From NCBI GenBank assembly GCA_033002965.1, contig JAURVB010013199.1, forward strand, positions 92,501 to 156,500: a stretch of 64,000 nt of DNA, in the 5' to 3' direction. Under the pieces are notes generated by a model. That model was given only the letters and a program-made list of their open reading frames with translations. It ran no database searches and was not told where the DNA came from. Both the position numbers and the translations under genes were made by a program. Of this stretch, positions 21,504-34,472 are shown one piece after another; position 1 is the stretch's first letter, and every line of letters begins with the position of its first letter. Origin of the DNA: Piper betle (Eukaryota; Streptophyta; Magnoliopsida; Piperales; Piperaceae).

Positions 21504-21865
21504 CACACACACATTGAGAGCCCTCGCTCTCATCTCTACGAGGCAGATTAAAAGCAGACAGAAAAATTGATTTTGGAAAGTAGAGGTCCTAGATTCCACA
21601 AAACTCTAGGGAGGTTGAGGTATAAGACGGTGCTAAGATAAAAATAAAGTAATAATTATAATATCAAGTGTGTGTATATAATATTATTGCATATGTATGT
21701 TATAAAATAGCAAAAAAGAGAGATACGGTGGAGTGCTATCGTGCGCCGCATGTATTATCTCAAAACACCCCCCTTTTTAATTGCGTAGGTCACCACCACC
21801 GGCTTCTCCTTCCCCTAAAAGCTCTAACCTTTATTCTTGGCCCCAAATTCCGCCGCCGATCGACC
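21504..21865 (+). promoter_or_regulatory. 5' flank and likely 5' UTR of the EXA1-like gene
   Basis: Mixed-composition sequence leading to a CT-rich, CCGCCG-containing stretch immediately before the ATG at 21,866, as expected of a plant 5' UTR. No specific element is assigned. Confidence 0.35.
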
Positions 21866-24800
21866 ATGGCTGCCCTTCCCAATGCCGATCCCCGCCGCCC
21901 CCTCCCCCGCTCCTCCTCCCCGTCCCTCCCCTCCCCCAAGGGTATCACTTCTCATCCCTCTCCACTTTTCCTTCCCTCCATATATATGTGCACACACTCT
22001 GTCTATATATGTATATATGTGTGCGAATGCCTGTACCTGCTGATCTTGATTGCTTTGTTCTTTCGAATATGATTTTAGTGGAGTGCCGCTTCGGCTTTAT
22101 GTTGGGGTATTATCATTAGAACGTAAAGGTGACGATTTTTCTCGTATTTCGGGCTAGGGTTTATGTGGAGATGTTGCTTCTTCTTATTCTATTTCTAGTT
22201 ATCCTGCATTGGATTGGAGTTCAGCTAGACGTTGGACTGTACGTGCGTGCCTCCTTTGACTTTGTTGAAATGGACTTTGTGTTGCTTTAGATACTTTTTG
22301 TTATTTGTGTTTTGTTTTTTTTTTTGGGGGGAGGGGGAGGGGGAGGTGGGTTTGTTGGTGTGGGAGGGGATTCTTAGTCCTTGCATCCTCATGGTATTTT
22401 AATAACCTTTTGCCTATCACATAGCTAGCTTCGATCCCCTAATATATTTCCTGTTCTTCCCCTATTTAATCGTTAGTGGCTCGATCCACGTTTTATGAAC
22501 CTTTCTTCTTTTAGTTCAATATCAATATGCCATGTACAATAATGTATGCTGTGGTGTTATCGAGACTTTCCTGTATCAAAAAAATAAATTCATGATTAAG
22601 ATCCGTCATTAGTTCTTAAAGTTTTTGATGAAGTACTATATCAATAATGATCTGGACATCCTCTGTTGCTCGCACTCTTTTGAACATTTCCTATGCCATT
22701 TATAAACTTGGAAATGCTACCCCATCTTATGCGACATACCCTCTAATTAATTGATGTGCTTCTAAATTATTTTATTATTCCTCATTACTGCACTAATGAA
22801 ATTTTCTGTTATATCTGTTACATTTGAAATCATGGGGAAACCGCTTGTCATACTCAAGAGAGATTGTGTTAAATTTGAATCTGTATATTGTATTGACTAG
22901 AAATTTACAAAGAAATTTTATGCTTTGTATTGTATTTCTGCAGACTTTCAAGGAACTGATGGCTCAATTCCGCTGTCTCCTCAATGGCTTCTGTCTAAGC
23001 CCGGGGACAATAGGCCTGGAATTTTAACTAGGGTGACTAGTTTGTTTTAGTAGCAGAATTTTGACTTTGAAGATTATTTAAATTGCTCATTTTGTAATTG
23101 CTTTAACGGTACACTTGCTGTCTGTCATAGAATGTTTAGGATATTTATTGTTGTCCCTGTATTCTTTCAGGACCCTCATTTGTCTGTGCCTCCCATCAGT
23201 TCTGATCGGCAGGAGGCTTTAACAGGTTTAGGAACTGGTGAGGAGGTTCACGACAGTGATAAAAAGAAAGATGTATTCAGGCCATCGGCATTTCATGACC
23301 GCTGGCGGGATGAAGAAAGGGATTCAGGTTCTGCTGTCCGAAAGGACCGCTGGAGGGGAAATATAGATAAAGAAATTGGTGGTGATGTGTTCCGCAAGAT
23401 GGACCGGTGGAATGAAAATTCATCAACTAAACTCATCGGCGAATTACAACGCGCTCCATCTGACCGTTGGGTTGATACTGGGAGTAAGGAAAACAGCTAT
23501 GACCAACGCCGAGAGAGCAAATGGAGCACACGGTGGGGCCCTCATGACAAGGAATCAGAAGCTGTCAAAGAGAGCAAGTGGTCTAATTTTGGAAAAGACA
23601 ATGATGGCCTTCGTGAAAAAGGGTTAGCTCATTTTGTCAATCACAGTAAGGAAAATGATAAAGAAACTGACTCTTTCTATAGGCCATGGAAGTCATCCTT
23701 TTCTCAGGGTCGAGGAAGAGGGGTGAAATTTCTCATCAACAGTCTTCGATGGTGAATATGCAATCACCAACATCCGGCTACAACAAGGTTGGAGGAGAAA
23801 AAGCTGTTTCGACATTTTCTGTTGGTCGTGGAAGGGGCAACTTTGGTGCTCTGGTTACTAATCATCACAATCCTATTGGTACGGTGGTGGACAAGTGGGC
23901 AGGAGCACAAGGAAACTACTCTACTATTAAATATAGTAGGACAAAATTACTGGACATCTACAGAGTCATTGACTTTAAAGCACACGAAAAGCTGCTAGAT
24001 GGGTTTGTGGAAGTATCTGCTTTAACTCAGGCTGACCCATTGGAGCCTGTGGCATTTTCAGCACCTTCTCCTGATGAAATGGTAAAATAGTTTTGCGTTA
24101 CTTTGCATGGGAATTTTTCAGTTACAGCACATAAGTGTATTGATGTCTGGGGTTCTATTGCAGTCTATTTTGAGGGCAATTGACAAAGGAGACATAATTA
24201 GCAGTGGTGCAGCTCAGGTTTCCAAAGACAACTCTATTGGGCGCTCTTCAGAAGTGAGGCGAAGCAAATATGGTATTTGCACTTCTTTTAGTCTTTAGTT
24301 ATTATTATTTTGAAATGGAAATGTTTTTAATTTTCAGAATCTTTGATTTGATCAGGTAGTAGAGAGGAGTTTTCATGTACTTTGGAAGACAATAAAGATG
24401 AGGGTGTAAGCAACTTAAAATCTGACAATGTTGGCCAGTATGGGAGTCCCGTGAATGATAAATTAATGGCTTCACATAGGTCTAGCTCAATTGGACAGGG
24501 TCTCCCCATGCTTCAAGACAATAAATTGAATGTAGAAGGTAACTCTTAGCTATTTATGAATTTTCACACTCTGTAGCAGGCTTGTGTGCTTTTGTGTTCT
24601 ATAATGTGTTAGATTTGTTTGATATTGGAATTATCTTGTGGTGGCTCTCATGCAGATGTCAATATCGGATTTTCCTTTGATAAGGGAACTGATGGTGATT
24701 CTGTCAACCAAGAGATATTGCAAGAGAAATCCTTTGGTTGGTCGAGTAGCTCTGGCAAGATTATATCATCTGGAGATCAATTATGCGACATTTCAAATAA

Positions 24801-27800
24801 TGATTGGAATGATACGTCTCCTCCTGATGCTAAATCAAAAGCCACTACGATGAGATTGGAAAATCAATTTCTTCTGTCCTCATCTTACATTATTGGGGAA
24901 TCCAATTCTCATATTGCAGAAGATTTCCCTCGAGGTTATCCTCGAGACTCAAATTGCAACAACCAATTTTCTGATACACCTAATCTGAAATCTTTGCTAA
25001 AGCCAGCACCGGAGGATTTGTATTATTATTATAAAGACCCACAAGGGGAGATACAGGGTCCTTTTTCTGGAACTGATCTTGTTGGCTGGTTTGAGGCTGG
25101 TTATTTTGGCCTGGATTTGCATGTTCGAGTGGCTGCAGCCTCCTCGACACTCCCTTTTGTGTACTTGGAGATGCCATGCCGCACCTGAAAGTGAAAGCTA
25201 GACCTCCACCTGGTTTTAATGAACCAAAACAAAATGACTACAATCTAGATGCTTCTGGCAGGGCCAAGATTACTACTGGTACGTCCATTCTACCTTCTGG
25301 TGTTGATGAAATTGAGCGTGTGATGAGGGAGCAAATGCAGCGACATGGGTCTATGACTGATGCTGAAAAGAGGTTTTTGGAGTCACTGATGATGTCTGGT
25401 GGAAACATTAGCAACCCTCAATTAGATAGTCATTCCTTGTCTGAAGGTTTGGTGGTTTTGTAAATTTTTAATGTTCGCATACTATGTTTTCTTCTTTTCA
25501 TAGACGAGACATTGTCTGAATTTTCTTTTTAGGTTTAAACCGAAGTGCTGGAAACAGTAGAGAAGTTATACCCATTGCTGGATTGGATAGTGGGGTTGAT
25601 GTTGCATATTTACTTGAACAAAAATTATCTATTGAGCGCCAGATGTCTTTGTCTAATTCATATGGCTATTGGCCTGGTAGAGAATCCACCTCAGTGGCGA
25701 GCAAAGCTGATGTTGTTGCAGAATCTCCAACTTTGCATTCAAGGATTTTGCCTCATACGGGAGACACTTCCCATCAAGTGTTTAAGCCTCAAAACGTTGA
25801 ACTAAGAAACATGCTTCAAGCGACTGGAGACAAGTCCAGCCAAGCAGTTAATAATGAAGTTCCTACATGGTCAAATTTTTCTGATATTAGATCCATGAGC
25901 GCGTCTATGTTGAGTGATGGTAATAATGTCCCAGGCGGATATATGAATGCCTTAGAAAACAAGGCCGAAATTAATCCTCATGATCTGCAATTTGCGTCTC
26001 TCAGTGGCTCTCAGTTCCCAGCAAAGGTATCAACAGCAATCGTCATCAATGCCTCTTTTGATGAATTCGCAGCCTGTTATGGAGCTTTCTACTGAAAAAT
26101 TACCTTTAGATAATATGCTTCCGTCAGTCCCTCAAGAACCACATCTACTTAATCTTTCACGGTATTCTCAGCAATCAGTTCCATCCCATACTTCTATTCT
26201 TGATGGGCTGTTAAAGCAACCACTGCATGTGCAACAACAGAAAGAGTTGTTGCTCCAGCAGCAGCAACATCTTCAGCAGCAGCAGCAACTTCAGCAACAG
26301 CAACAACTTCAGCAGCAGCAACAACAACAGCATTTGCTTTTTCAGATGTTAGCCCAAACTCATTTACATTTTGGTGAGCCATCTCACACGGCTGTTAGGA
26401 GTTCTTCCTTGGATCATGGTCTTCACCATCAAGTGTCTGAGCCAGTCCATCTCAGCTCAAAGTTTCCTCATAACTTCCAGTCATCTGGGGAAGATTTTAG
26501 CTCTGAGCAATTTCCACAATTGCCGTCAGCAGTTGCTAGCACTGCTGGTTTGGAAGGCGTGCCTTTGAAGAAAATGCCTAATCAAATCTTTGGAAGCACT
26601 GAACTTTCAGGAAGTTGGTCCGCAGTTCATTTTTCCCAGAAATCCAAGGACATTCAACAAACCCACCCCATGAGTATTCCAGCAGAGGGCGGGATATTAT
26701 GCACAGAACCCCTCTCTCTACCAGTGCACCATGTACTTTCTGATCACTTGGGGTCTTCTCAGGAAGGTAATGAGGTCATTAAGAAAGTTGTAGAAACTCC
26801 TGAATCTGTCTCAGAAGTTGCCCAATCAATCACTGTGACTAAAGCTACTGACTATTCTACTTCTGCCAAAGTGTGTAGTACCAGCAGTTGCCTGGGAGAT
26901 TCTCGTGAAGATTTAAGCCTGCAAAAAGAGCAGGGCCACGTGGATATGCCTGCTATTAAAGATGTAATAACTGATGTAAAGAACGTTTCAGATAAAAAAT
27001 CAAGAAAGCAAAAGAAGACTTCCTCTTTTGAACGAGGGAAGGGAACTACTACTGGATTAAATGCCAGGAAGCAATTAAAACCCAAAGTAGAGGGTGAGGA
27101 GTCAGTAGATGTGGGGCCGAAATCAGGTGATGGTGGGTCTCATGAAATGTATTCAGAGTTACTCTCAGATTTCAAAACTGGCAGTGAGATAACAGCCAAC
27201 TCTGAAGCTTCTCCAAATGCTTTGCGCATTCATATATCAGGTGATTTGGAGAAAGCTGATGGAGCAAAGTTTGGGCTAGGAGAATTTGAGTCTGTTGCAA
27301 AGAGCAATTTAGAAGCTGCAAACCACCGTGCTTGGAAGCCAGCATCTGGTGTCAAGCCAAAGTCACTTTTAGAAATACAACAGGAGGAGCAGAGAAGGGC
27401 TCAGGCAGAAGTAACTGCTATGGAATCTGTTACTTCAGTTGGTCATTTGCTGCCTGCATTTCCTGCTTGGACTGGAATTCTTGCAAATGTAGAGGTTAAA
27501 AGTGGACGAGATATTGTCCCTGATGATGAGTTGGTAAACTCCACAAATGTTATTAATCCTAGGAGTAAAAAAGTCAATTACATGATCTGTTAGCAGAAGA
27601 AGTTCTTGCCAAGACTGAGGAGAATGTTCAAGATGCTTCTAGCGTGGCATCTCTACCAGATTCTGCTGGACAGATGAATATTCCATTAGCTCCTGGTAAT
27701 GACTTCATTGAAGCTAAAGATTTGAGAAAAAGTCGTAAGAAGGCATCAAAAGGTAAAATTGCTGGGTCAAAGATGCCTTCTTCTCCAGTTTTTCTTTTGA

Positions 27801-29491
27801 TATGCCTGCTGGTACTACTCTTGAGAAGGTAAAAAATTCTCGTCAATCACAACCGGAGAATGAATCCCAGTCTGTTCCTCTATCCGGACCTTCGTTGGGG
27901 GATTTTGTTATCTGGAAGGGTGGAGACCAGGCAAATGTTTCTCCCGCTCCAGCGTGGTCAACGAACTCAGCAAAAATTTCAAAACCCGTGTCACTTAGGG
28001 ACATACAGAAAGAGCAAGAGAAGACAATGAAAAATCCTAGACAGCAGGTAACAATACCCGTGCCTCCTCCCAAAACGCAATCAAATCGAACTACTGGTGC
28101 AGTTGGAACGTCATGGAACCTAACAGGTTCATCCCCATTAAAGGCACCTGTATCACCCATTAAGGTTGCTGCTCAATCAAAAACAAAGGTGGAAGATGAT
28201 TTGTTTTGGGGCCCTATTAATCATTCAAAAGAAGAATGTAAACGGTAAGTAGCATTTCATTTTTAATATTGTTCAATACCTAATGCCTATCTGGTTTTGG
28301 CCTTGCCATGCATACATTTTTTTCTTGCATTTTTTACATTTTCTGAACAAGCTGCTTCTTTGGCTACTTCTCAAGGGGAGGAATTTATCTCTGAAATTAG
28401 CAAAAAAACAACTGTAGGAAAGAGACAATACAATTTTATAGCCACTAACAAATAAAATTCCCAAGTTGTCTACTTTTAGTCATTATCTAATGATATAGCA
28501 TTTTGTCTTGTTGATTTTAAAAGATGGGTTTCTTAACCAATATTGTTATGTGAAAAACCGATAGGAATTTACTGTTCCATAATTTCTTTGACAGGGCCGA
28601 TTTCCCCGCTCTTGCAAATACTAGTTCTGCTGGGTGGAAGGTTGCTTCGACAAAAGGAGCTATACCTCGACAGAAGTCCATTGGGGGTGGTAGTAAGTCT
28701 GTTGAGAATGCAGTCTCTTCATCTCCCGCTTCCTCTCTCTCATCGTCAAGGAGAAAGAGAGATTCTGCAACCATACACTCTGGTAAGATAATTGTTGAGC
28801 TTGGATTTGCTTGAGTTTTATATGAAGAAAAAAATCTTCTATTTAATTTCTGCGCTGGTTTTCTTTTTAACAGAAGCAATGGGTTTCAAAGATTGGTGCG
28901 AGAATGAATGTCTCAGGTTGACGGGGACAAAAGGTAACCTCATATTAGAGTTTTATGTTTCGAAATATATTTTACACGAAGTGCACGAATATCAGTTTTA
29001 TTTTGACCAGCTTCTTTACATTCGCTACTGTGGTGAAAGTCTTTTTGGTGTCCGTTGTAGTACACTGTATTTAAGTGCTAACATAATTTTTTTTGAAATA
29101 TTACTTGGAACAGACACAAGCATCCTGGAATACTGCTCAAAGCAGCCTAGTTTGGAGGCCAAAACAGTTCTGATTGATAACCTCGGCTTATTGGATCCGG
29201 ATCATGTCTTCATTGACAAATTCCTCAATTACAAAGAACTGTTGTCAGCTGAAGTCATTGAAACTGCTTTCCAAGAACACGGTGATGGAAATCCACCGGG
29301 TATGTATGGTGCTGATTCCCATGCTGGAAGCAGAGGCAACCAGGACTACGACCAGGACGTAGTTGCTGATGGATCCCAGAAAGGGGGAAGAAGAAAGGTA
29401 AGAAAGGGAAAAAGTGAGTTCGGCAGTTCTCGGATTCAGCGTTGTCAGTAACCGCATTATGATGGGTGAAATACAGACGATTGAAGATTGA
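21866..29491 (+). CDS. EXA1: GYF-domain translational regulator, EXA1/GIGYF-like
   Basis: Plant GIGYF homologue that binds eIF4E-family caps and proline-rich partners; in Arabidopsis EXA1 affects potexvirus accumulation and immunity. Exons: 21866-21941, 22944-23032, 23171-24081, 24164-24272, 24356-24538, 24656-25446, 25533-28244, 28595-28782, 28874-28933, 29114-29491, about 1,833 aa. Visible: LSPQWLL N-terminal motif, charged DRWRD/DRW repeats, an eIF4E-binding motif YSRTKLL near residue 308, a GYF domain near residues 575-630 ([17 protein letters not shown], then WFEAGYFG), a Gln tract at 26,254-26,330, and the conserved tail [14 protein letters not shown]. Seven single-base indels break the frame: near 23,720, 25,142, 26,017 (one extra), 27,567, 27,789, 29,383 and 29,409. 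Six are one-base losses, mostly in homopolymers. Allowing for them, the exons total 5,502 nt, a multiple of three, and the final exon ends in the family's C-terminus. I treat it as a functional gene with consensus errors. Confidence 0.92.
26254..26330 (+). repeat. CAG/CAA glutamine-coding tract within the EXA1-like gene
   Basis: Mixed CAG and CAA codons interrupted by His and Leu encode a Gln-rich segment directly after a KELLLQQQQ stretch. Such tracts are common in GYF/GIGYF proteins and are probably low-complexity assembly regions. The codon mix argues for a protein-level feature rather than a pure trinucleotide expansion. Confidence 0.9.
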
Positions 29492-29849
29492 AGATTGAGA
29501 GCTTGGCTGGTCTCGTGAAGATTTATAAGGATGCTGTAGAGTGTACATATATTTGGTCTAACCACCTGTACATGGGACTAATTTCTTGTAGCCAGTGTTT
29601 AATTGGGTACAAACATGCTGAGTTAGTAGCTCAATCAATTTTGTCGGTATTTGAGAGGGAAAAAATGTTAAAAGAAAATGTGAAATCTACATGTATTGAA
29701 TTTGCCGTGTATAAGTTTTCAATCTGCTTGCCGGCTGGTATTTTATTTGATTTAATGAAATCTAACAGCAGACAAACCGGGACAATGAATTTGTAGTCAA
29801 GTCTTACAGGGCAGGGCTGGCTGCTTGTTGATACTGCACAGGGAGGGAA

Positions 29850-30419
29850 TTAAATTAAAGTAGTAGACGCAAACAAAATATGTAAATGCTGTATCATCCA
29901 AAACATTCCTCCCTGGAAGGGACCGGGGATGAAGCCCTTGTCCAGAAATTGGAGGCCGAACACGAGGAGGATGGCGAGGAAAGCGAGGTATGAGACGCCT
30001 TCGACTGCACCGAGAAGGCCAAAGGGGCCGTTGGGCAGGCCGGAGCCGGTCTTAACCTTCGTGTAGGCGGACCAGGATACAATGGCGAGCACCACCAGGT
30101 AGCTCACCCCTTCCAAAGCACCGACGGAGCCGCCCGGCCCCGGAGGGAGGCCACATCCGGTCGTCTTAAGGGCATAGAGAGACCAGCCGATGACTGGCGC
30201 CGCCACCAGGCCGCCCACCACGGCTGCTGTCTCAAGGAATGAGCTGCTGCCATTTCCACGTCCGCCCTCACTGTCTTTAGGCATGCACCGTATAACCTGC
30301 ACCCCTACCGGCCTCCTCCATTGGATATGAATGTGCCGAAGGCCGCTCCTGCCTCTTGATATCGCCCTAGCCGCTGTCGATGCGGCCGGCGATGTCCGGA
30401 GAAGTAGCACCGTCGACAT
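29850..30419 (-). CDS. Small plastid membrane protein, DUF1118/RIQ-like (tentative)
   Basis: Single-exon gene of 189 aa. The first 45 residues are rich in Ser, Arg and Ala and lack acidic residues, like a chloroplast transit peptide. Three or four hydrophobic segments follow, near residues 62-82, 99-116 and 136-156, separated by two related repeats: GCGLPPGPGGSVGALEGVSYL and GSGLPNGPFGLLGAVEGVSYL. From memory, this duplicated GxGLPxGPxGLxGAxEGxSYL pattern belongs to DUF1118 proteins such as RIQ1/RIQ2, which affect grana stacking and LHCII organisation; I could not verify the family. The C-terminal 20 residues look unusual and may reflect an undetected indel near 29,905. The gene ends about 360 bases from the EXA1 stop in convergent orientation. 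Confidence 0.7.
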   Translation of the reverse strand: MSTVLLLRTSPAASTAARAISRGRSGLRHIHIQWRRPVGVQVIRCMPKDSEGGRGNGSSSFLETAAVVGGLVAAPVIGWSLYALKTTGCGLPPGPGGSVGALEGVSYLVVLAIVSWSAYTKVKTGSGLPNGPFGLLGAVEGVSYLAFLAILLVFGLQFLDKGFIPGPFQGGMFWMIQHLHILFASTTLI

Positions 30420-32790
30420 TAGATAGGACTAGGGCGAGGGGGTGGTGGGCACTTTGTGGATATGATGACCGGTTGAAGTGTGGTGGTGATAAGTGATTAC
30501 CCATTCTTGCGAGATAATTTTCTTTTACGCGTCTGCAGGGCCGTCGAGTTTAATTTTGAGTTTGGGTGGATATACATATATATATATATATATATATATG
30601 AAAGAAGAGAGTAATTTATGGGGCATAATTAACCTCGCTTGTAGAAAAGACCGAAACATAATTAAAACAAAAAAAACTATTTTGTTATCTTACCATAGTA
30701 TATAGAAAATAGATAGATAGTAAATACTACCTTAGATTAAAAAACATTAAAAAATCCTTTTTAAATAAAGTACAATAAATAAATAAATAAAATAATTTTA
30801 CAATTTAAAATTTTAGTAAAAAACGTGTACAATTTTTTAGTTAAAAATTCCTTATAAATATTATTTTATCAAGTTTAAAAATAAATATTTATATTAAATA
30901 TCCAATATAAATTATCATGTACCATAAAGATTCAAACTTCCTACTCCCGTTAGCCCTTAATTTTTAAGCGTCAAAATTACACCTAGATATTATGTAATTA
31001 AGTAAAGTTCTATATTACAATTTTATTATATCCAATATACAATATCTTTTAATTTAGTTAGTAATATATGAAAAAAATATAAAATAATTTGAAATACAAA
31101 TATTAATAAATATTTAAATTTTAAACACAAATTTTCTAAATATATTTAAAAATATCTTGCTCAATAAAATTAATTTGAAATTATCAAAAATAAAAATTAT
31201 ATGAATTAATTTTAAAATTAAAATTTAAATATTAATATATAATTAGTTTAAAAACACTTGCTTTAAATAACTAATTAAAAATAAATATTAATGATATTAC
31301 GTTTTGGGTGAACAGGAGACAAAAGTAAAAAATAGTGGGCAAGCAGGAGAAAAAAGATAGGGATTTATAGGACTAAAATTAAGTTGTGCAAGCAAAAGGT
31401 TAAAATGCGATCAAAGTAAAGAAAACCATAATAACCTGTACATATATATAAAGTGAAATAATTATTTTTGTGACCTTGGCAAAGTGTTATTTTTTGGGGA
31501 GGTTGGTGTGAGAGTATGGATGGCAGGACACGTAAGCTCTGAAAGCTGGATCACAGGCACGTACGTGTCCCGGATTGGCACGCTTGGCTGCCTTTTACTC
31601 ACCACTTGGAAATATTGTTTTTTTTTCTCAAAAAACACTCGGCAGGCAACAGCAGTTAAGGAAACATACTGGGTCTGGTTTAGATGGCGCTCGGTTCCCA
31701 TAAAATTAAAAATTGTCAAGTTCACAAAGTTGGGATTTTTTTTGACGCATTTACATGTGGGAGTGAATATCATTTATTATAAATGGGACAGAAAATTTTC
31801 GTACGGCAAAGGGAGAGAAGATGAATTTTCTCGTAATGGCCACATTAACCCTCAAATTTAATTTTCAAAAGGGAGGTCAAGCGAGACATTGGTTTGACTA
31901 AAAAAAGGAAAAATATTATAAATAACTATATTTAAAAGTTTTATATCACAAATGACCAAAAATGTAAACTTTTATATGATATAACCACATTTCATATTTT
32001 TATTTCACGTATAGTTAATTTTTATATTTTAAATATATTTAATTCATAAATTTTTATTTTATTAACATAAATACCCTTAATTTGACTTTAAAATTTTTTA
32101 AATATATGTTTTCTTATATTCTATATGACAAATGATATTTATATTTTTTTAAAAAAATTCTTCAAATTTAAAATATATTAATTTAAACACAAATTTTAAT
32201 TTCTAATCAAATACAGTAAGTTCATATTAAAATTTAAAACACCAAAATATATTTATATTATTTTATTTTTCTAGAATTTTGATCGATTAAATTTCATACA
32301 AAATCTCAAATTTTACATTTTAAACTATAACTAAAAAATAATATAATTTTGGAATCTATTCATCATTATCTTTTATTTTGATATATAAAATAAGTAAAGA
32401 TTATAACTTATATTTATTATGATCATTGTTTTGAATAAAAAATGAGATTTTAATTGGTATTTTTGTCATTGAATAAGAAGTAATCAGATTTGGTCATGAT
32501 TAATATGAAAGTTTTAAAAATAAATATGAGTGATACAAGTTTGAAAACTTGGTTATTTTTAAGTACAAAAGTTGAAATCTAGACATCTATAATATTTTCC
32601 CAAAAAAATATTCTCGCATGGTCAGGTTAGGTCAGGTCATGACTTAGAATTTTCTCTCTCGTCAACTATGTTGTGGGCAAAATTTTCCATTCACAGTATG
32701 ATGCTAGAAAAATGTCACCGGCCATACCATGACTGCCGGTTGACTAGTCACCGTGTCGGCTACCATCTCTGACCAACCCCGCTGGCTGCC
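30420..32790. other. AT-rich intergenic region, no gene seen
   Basis: Extremely AT-rich, with poly-A/T stretches and a TA tract at 30,570-30,599. A less AT-rich patch at 31,490-31,720 has open frames on both strands but no recognisable product. The first 100 bases presumably contain the promoter of the small plastid protein gene, read on the minus strand. Confidence 0.5.
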
Positions 32791-34472
32791 ATTGTAAAAC
32801 ACAGTTTTAGGTTATGGTTTTACCCGCTTGTATTTTTGCTCGGTTTGGGTTAGTTCAAGTCAGTTCGAGTGAATTTGAGCCAAACTAGTTTTCAGATCAT
32901 GAGTATGAGGCTCAGATGGTCGCATGAGCATGTTGTGGTGGCTGAGTATGTTTGACATGAAGATGATAACTTGAGATAGGCTACAAAGGGGTATGGGTTA
33001 TCATTATATACATGACGTATACAAATGGTTTTTATAGGTTAGCCAGTATTGTAGACCTAGATTTATGCTGTTGAAGCATTTAGTATCCATTTCAGATTTT
33101 CAGGGGTGTTTCCTTTGCATGCATCATAGGGATTTTAGATCACCAAATTGTGCCCTTGTGGGCCCAGTTTGATTGAGTCGTAGGTTTTCACCTGATTGAG
33201 TTGAAGATTCGAGGCCCATTTAGCTTTTTTTTCTTAATTCTCGCCCATTGAGTTACTTTTATAACTCAAGCCAGTTTTGACTTTAGACAGTCTCAATCAA
33301 AGCTTTCCGTAAATATATATATTGTATATACCCATAGGTGGACCACACTATGCCACGAGTTGTCGGACATTCAGATTGTGTCATGTGGCAAGATCTAGGC
33401 CATTCATGTCACCCCTAGCTTCCATCTAATTATCTTTTAGAGATTTTTTATGATTTTCGGAGTTTTACACCCTAGCGTTGCGACAGAAATTTTGCAACAG
33501 CCACCCAACAGCCACCTAGCGTGAGGAGTCAGTCGATTTTTCCAACGGCAACCCAGCAGTTGACTTTGCTAATTGCCACCACCATCATCTTCCTTGTCGT
33601 GAGGGCCGTCGATCTTGACCAGTGGCAACCCCGGCCATGCCAATGACGCCCTCTCTGTTGAACCAGTATACCAGGTTCACATCCGCTTGCCTGTGTTTTC
33701 GTGTTTGCCATCCTTAGTCCTGTTCACCCATCGTGTCCACCTGCTTGTCCGTGTCCATGCTGTGTCCAGCATTTTAGACCAACGAGGCCAACCTAGTCCA
33801 CCAATTTATCTGACCAGAGTGAGTTAGTCTGGCTAACCCAGTTCAATTTAGTGAGTTAACTCGGTTTAGGTCATTGTTTACCATTTGTCAACCGTTTTTG
33901 GTAATTCGAGAACCCTACATTAGTGTAGATGCATATTCATATTATTTAGCATATTTTGATATTATTATTTTATTTATTTATTTATTTATTCTTTTTGTTT
34001 AGATGTTTGTCATATAGATGAGTGTGTCGCCTACTCTCGTTTGTGTCTGCGTCTGCGTCCGCCGGTCTGTTCTTGTTAACCAGCCTACCAGCTCATGCCC
34101 GATTCTACCAGTCCAGTTCATGCCGCATAGTCAACCCAACCCATTTTCTATTTAACCCAGACCAGACTGGTTCAGCCCATTCGATTCAGTCTCGTTCAAC
34201 TCGATTTAGTTCGATTTAGCTCATTTTCAGTCGTTTTCGATTGATTTTGGTAATTTGAGAACCTTTATAATAATTTAGATACATATTCATATGATTTAGC
34301 ATGTTTTGATGTTATAATTATTTTTATTTATTTATTTATTTATTATTATTCAATTCTTGTTATTTGTGTATTTATTGATTATAATGCATGTTTATATGAT
34401 TATTTATTATTATTAATGATATATTTACTTATTAACATTAGCCTTATTAATGCTCACTGAATTGTGTGTGTG
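32791..34472 (-). repeat. Degenerate LTR-like sequence with an internal duplication
   Basis: The segment GTAATTCGAGAACCCTAC...TTTAGCATATTTTGATATTA (33,900-33,965) recurs at 34,247-34,320 and again near 39,630-39,700, each followed by TTTATTTATTTATT. The preceding GC-richer blocks also resemble one another. This looks like an old, partly duplicated relative of the LTR family described below, interrupted by the cleaner copy that begins at 34,473. Boundaries are approximate. Confidence 0.4.

Noticed and set aside
31484..31861. 125-codon plus-strand frame in intergenic DNA
   Set aside because: No recognisable domain, and it ends in AT-rich sequence.
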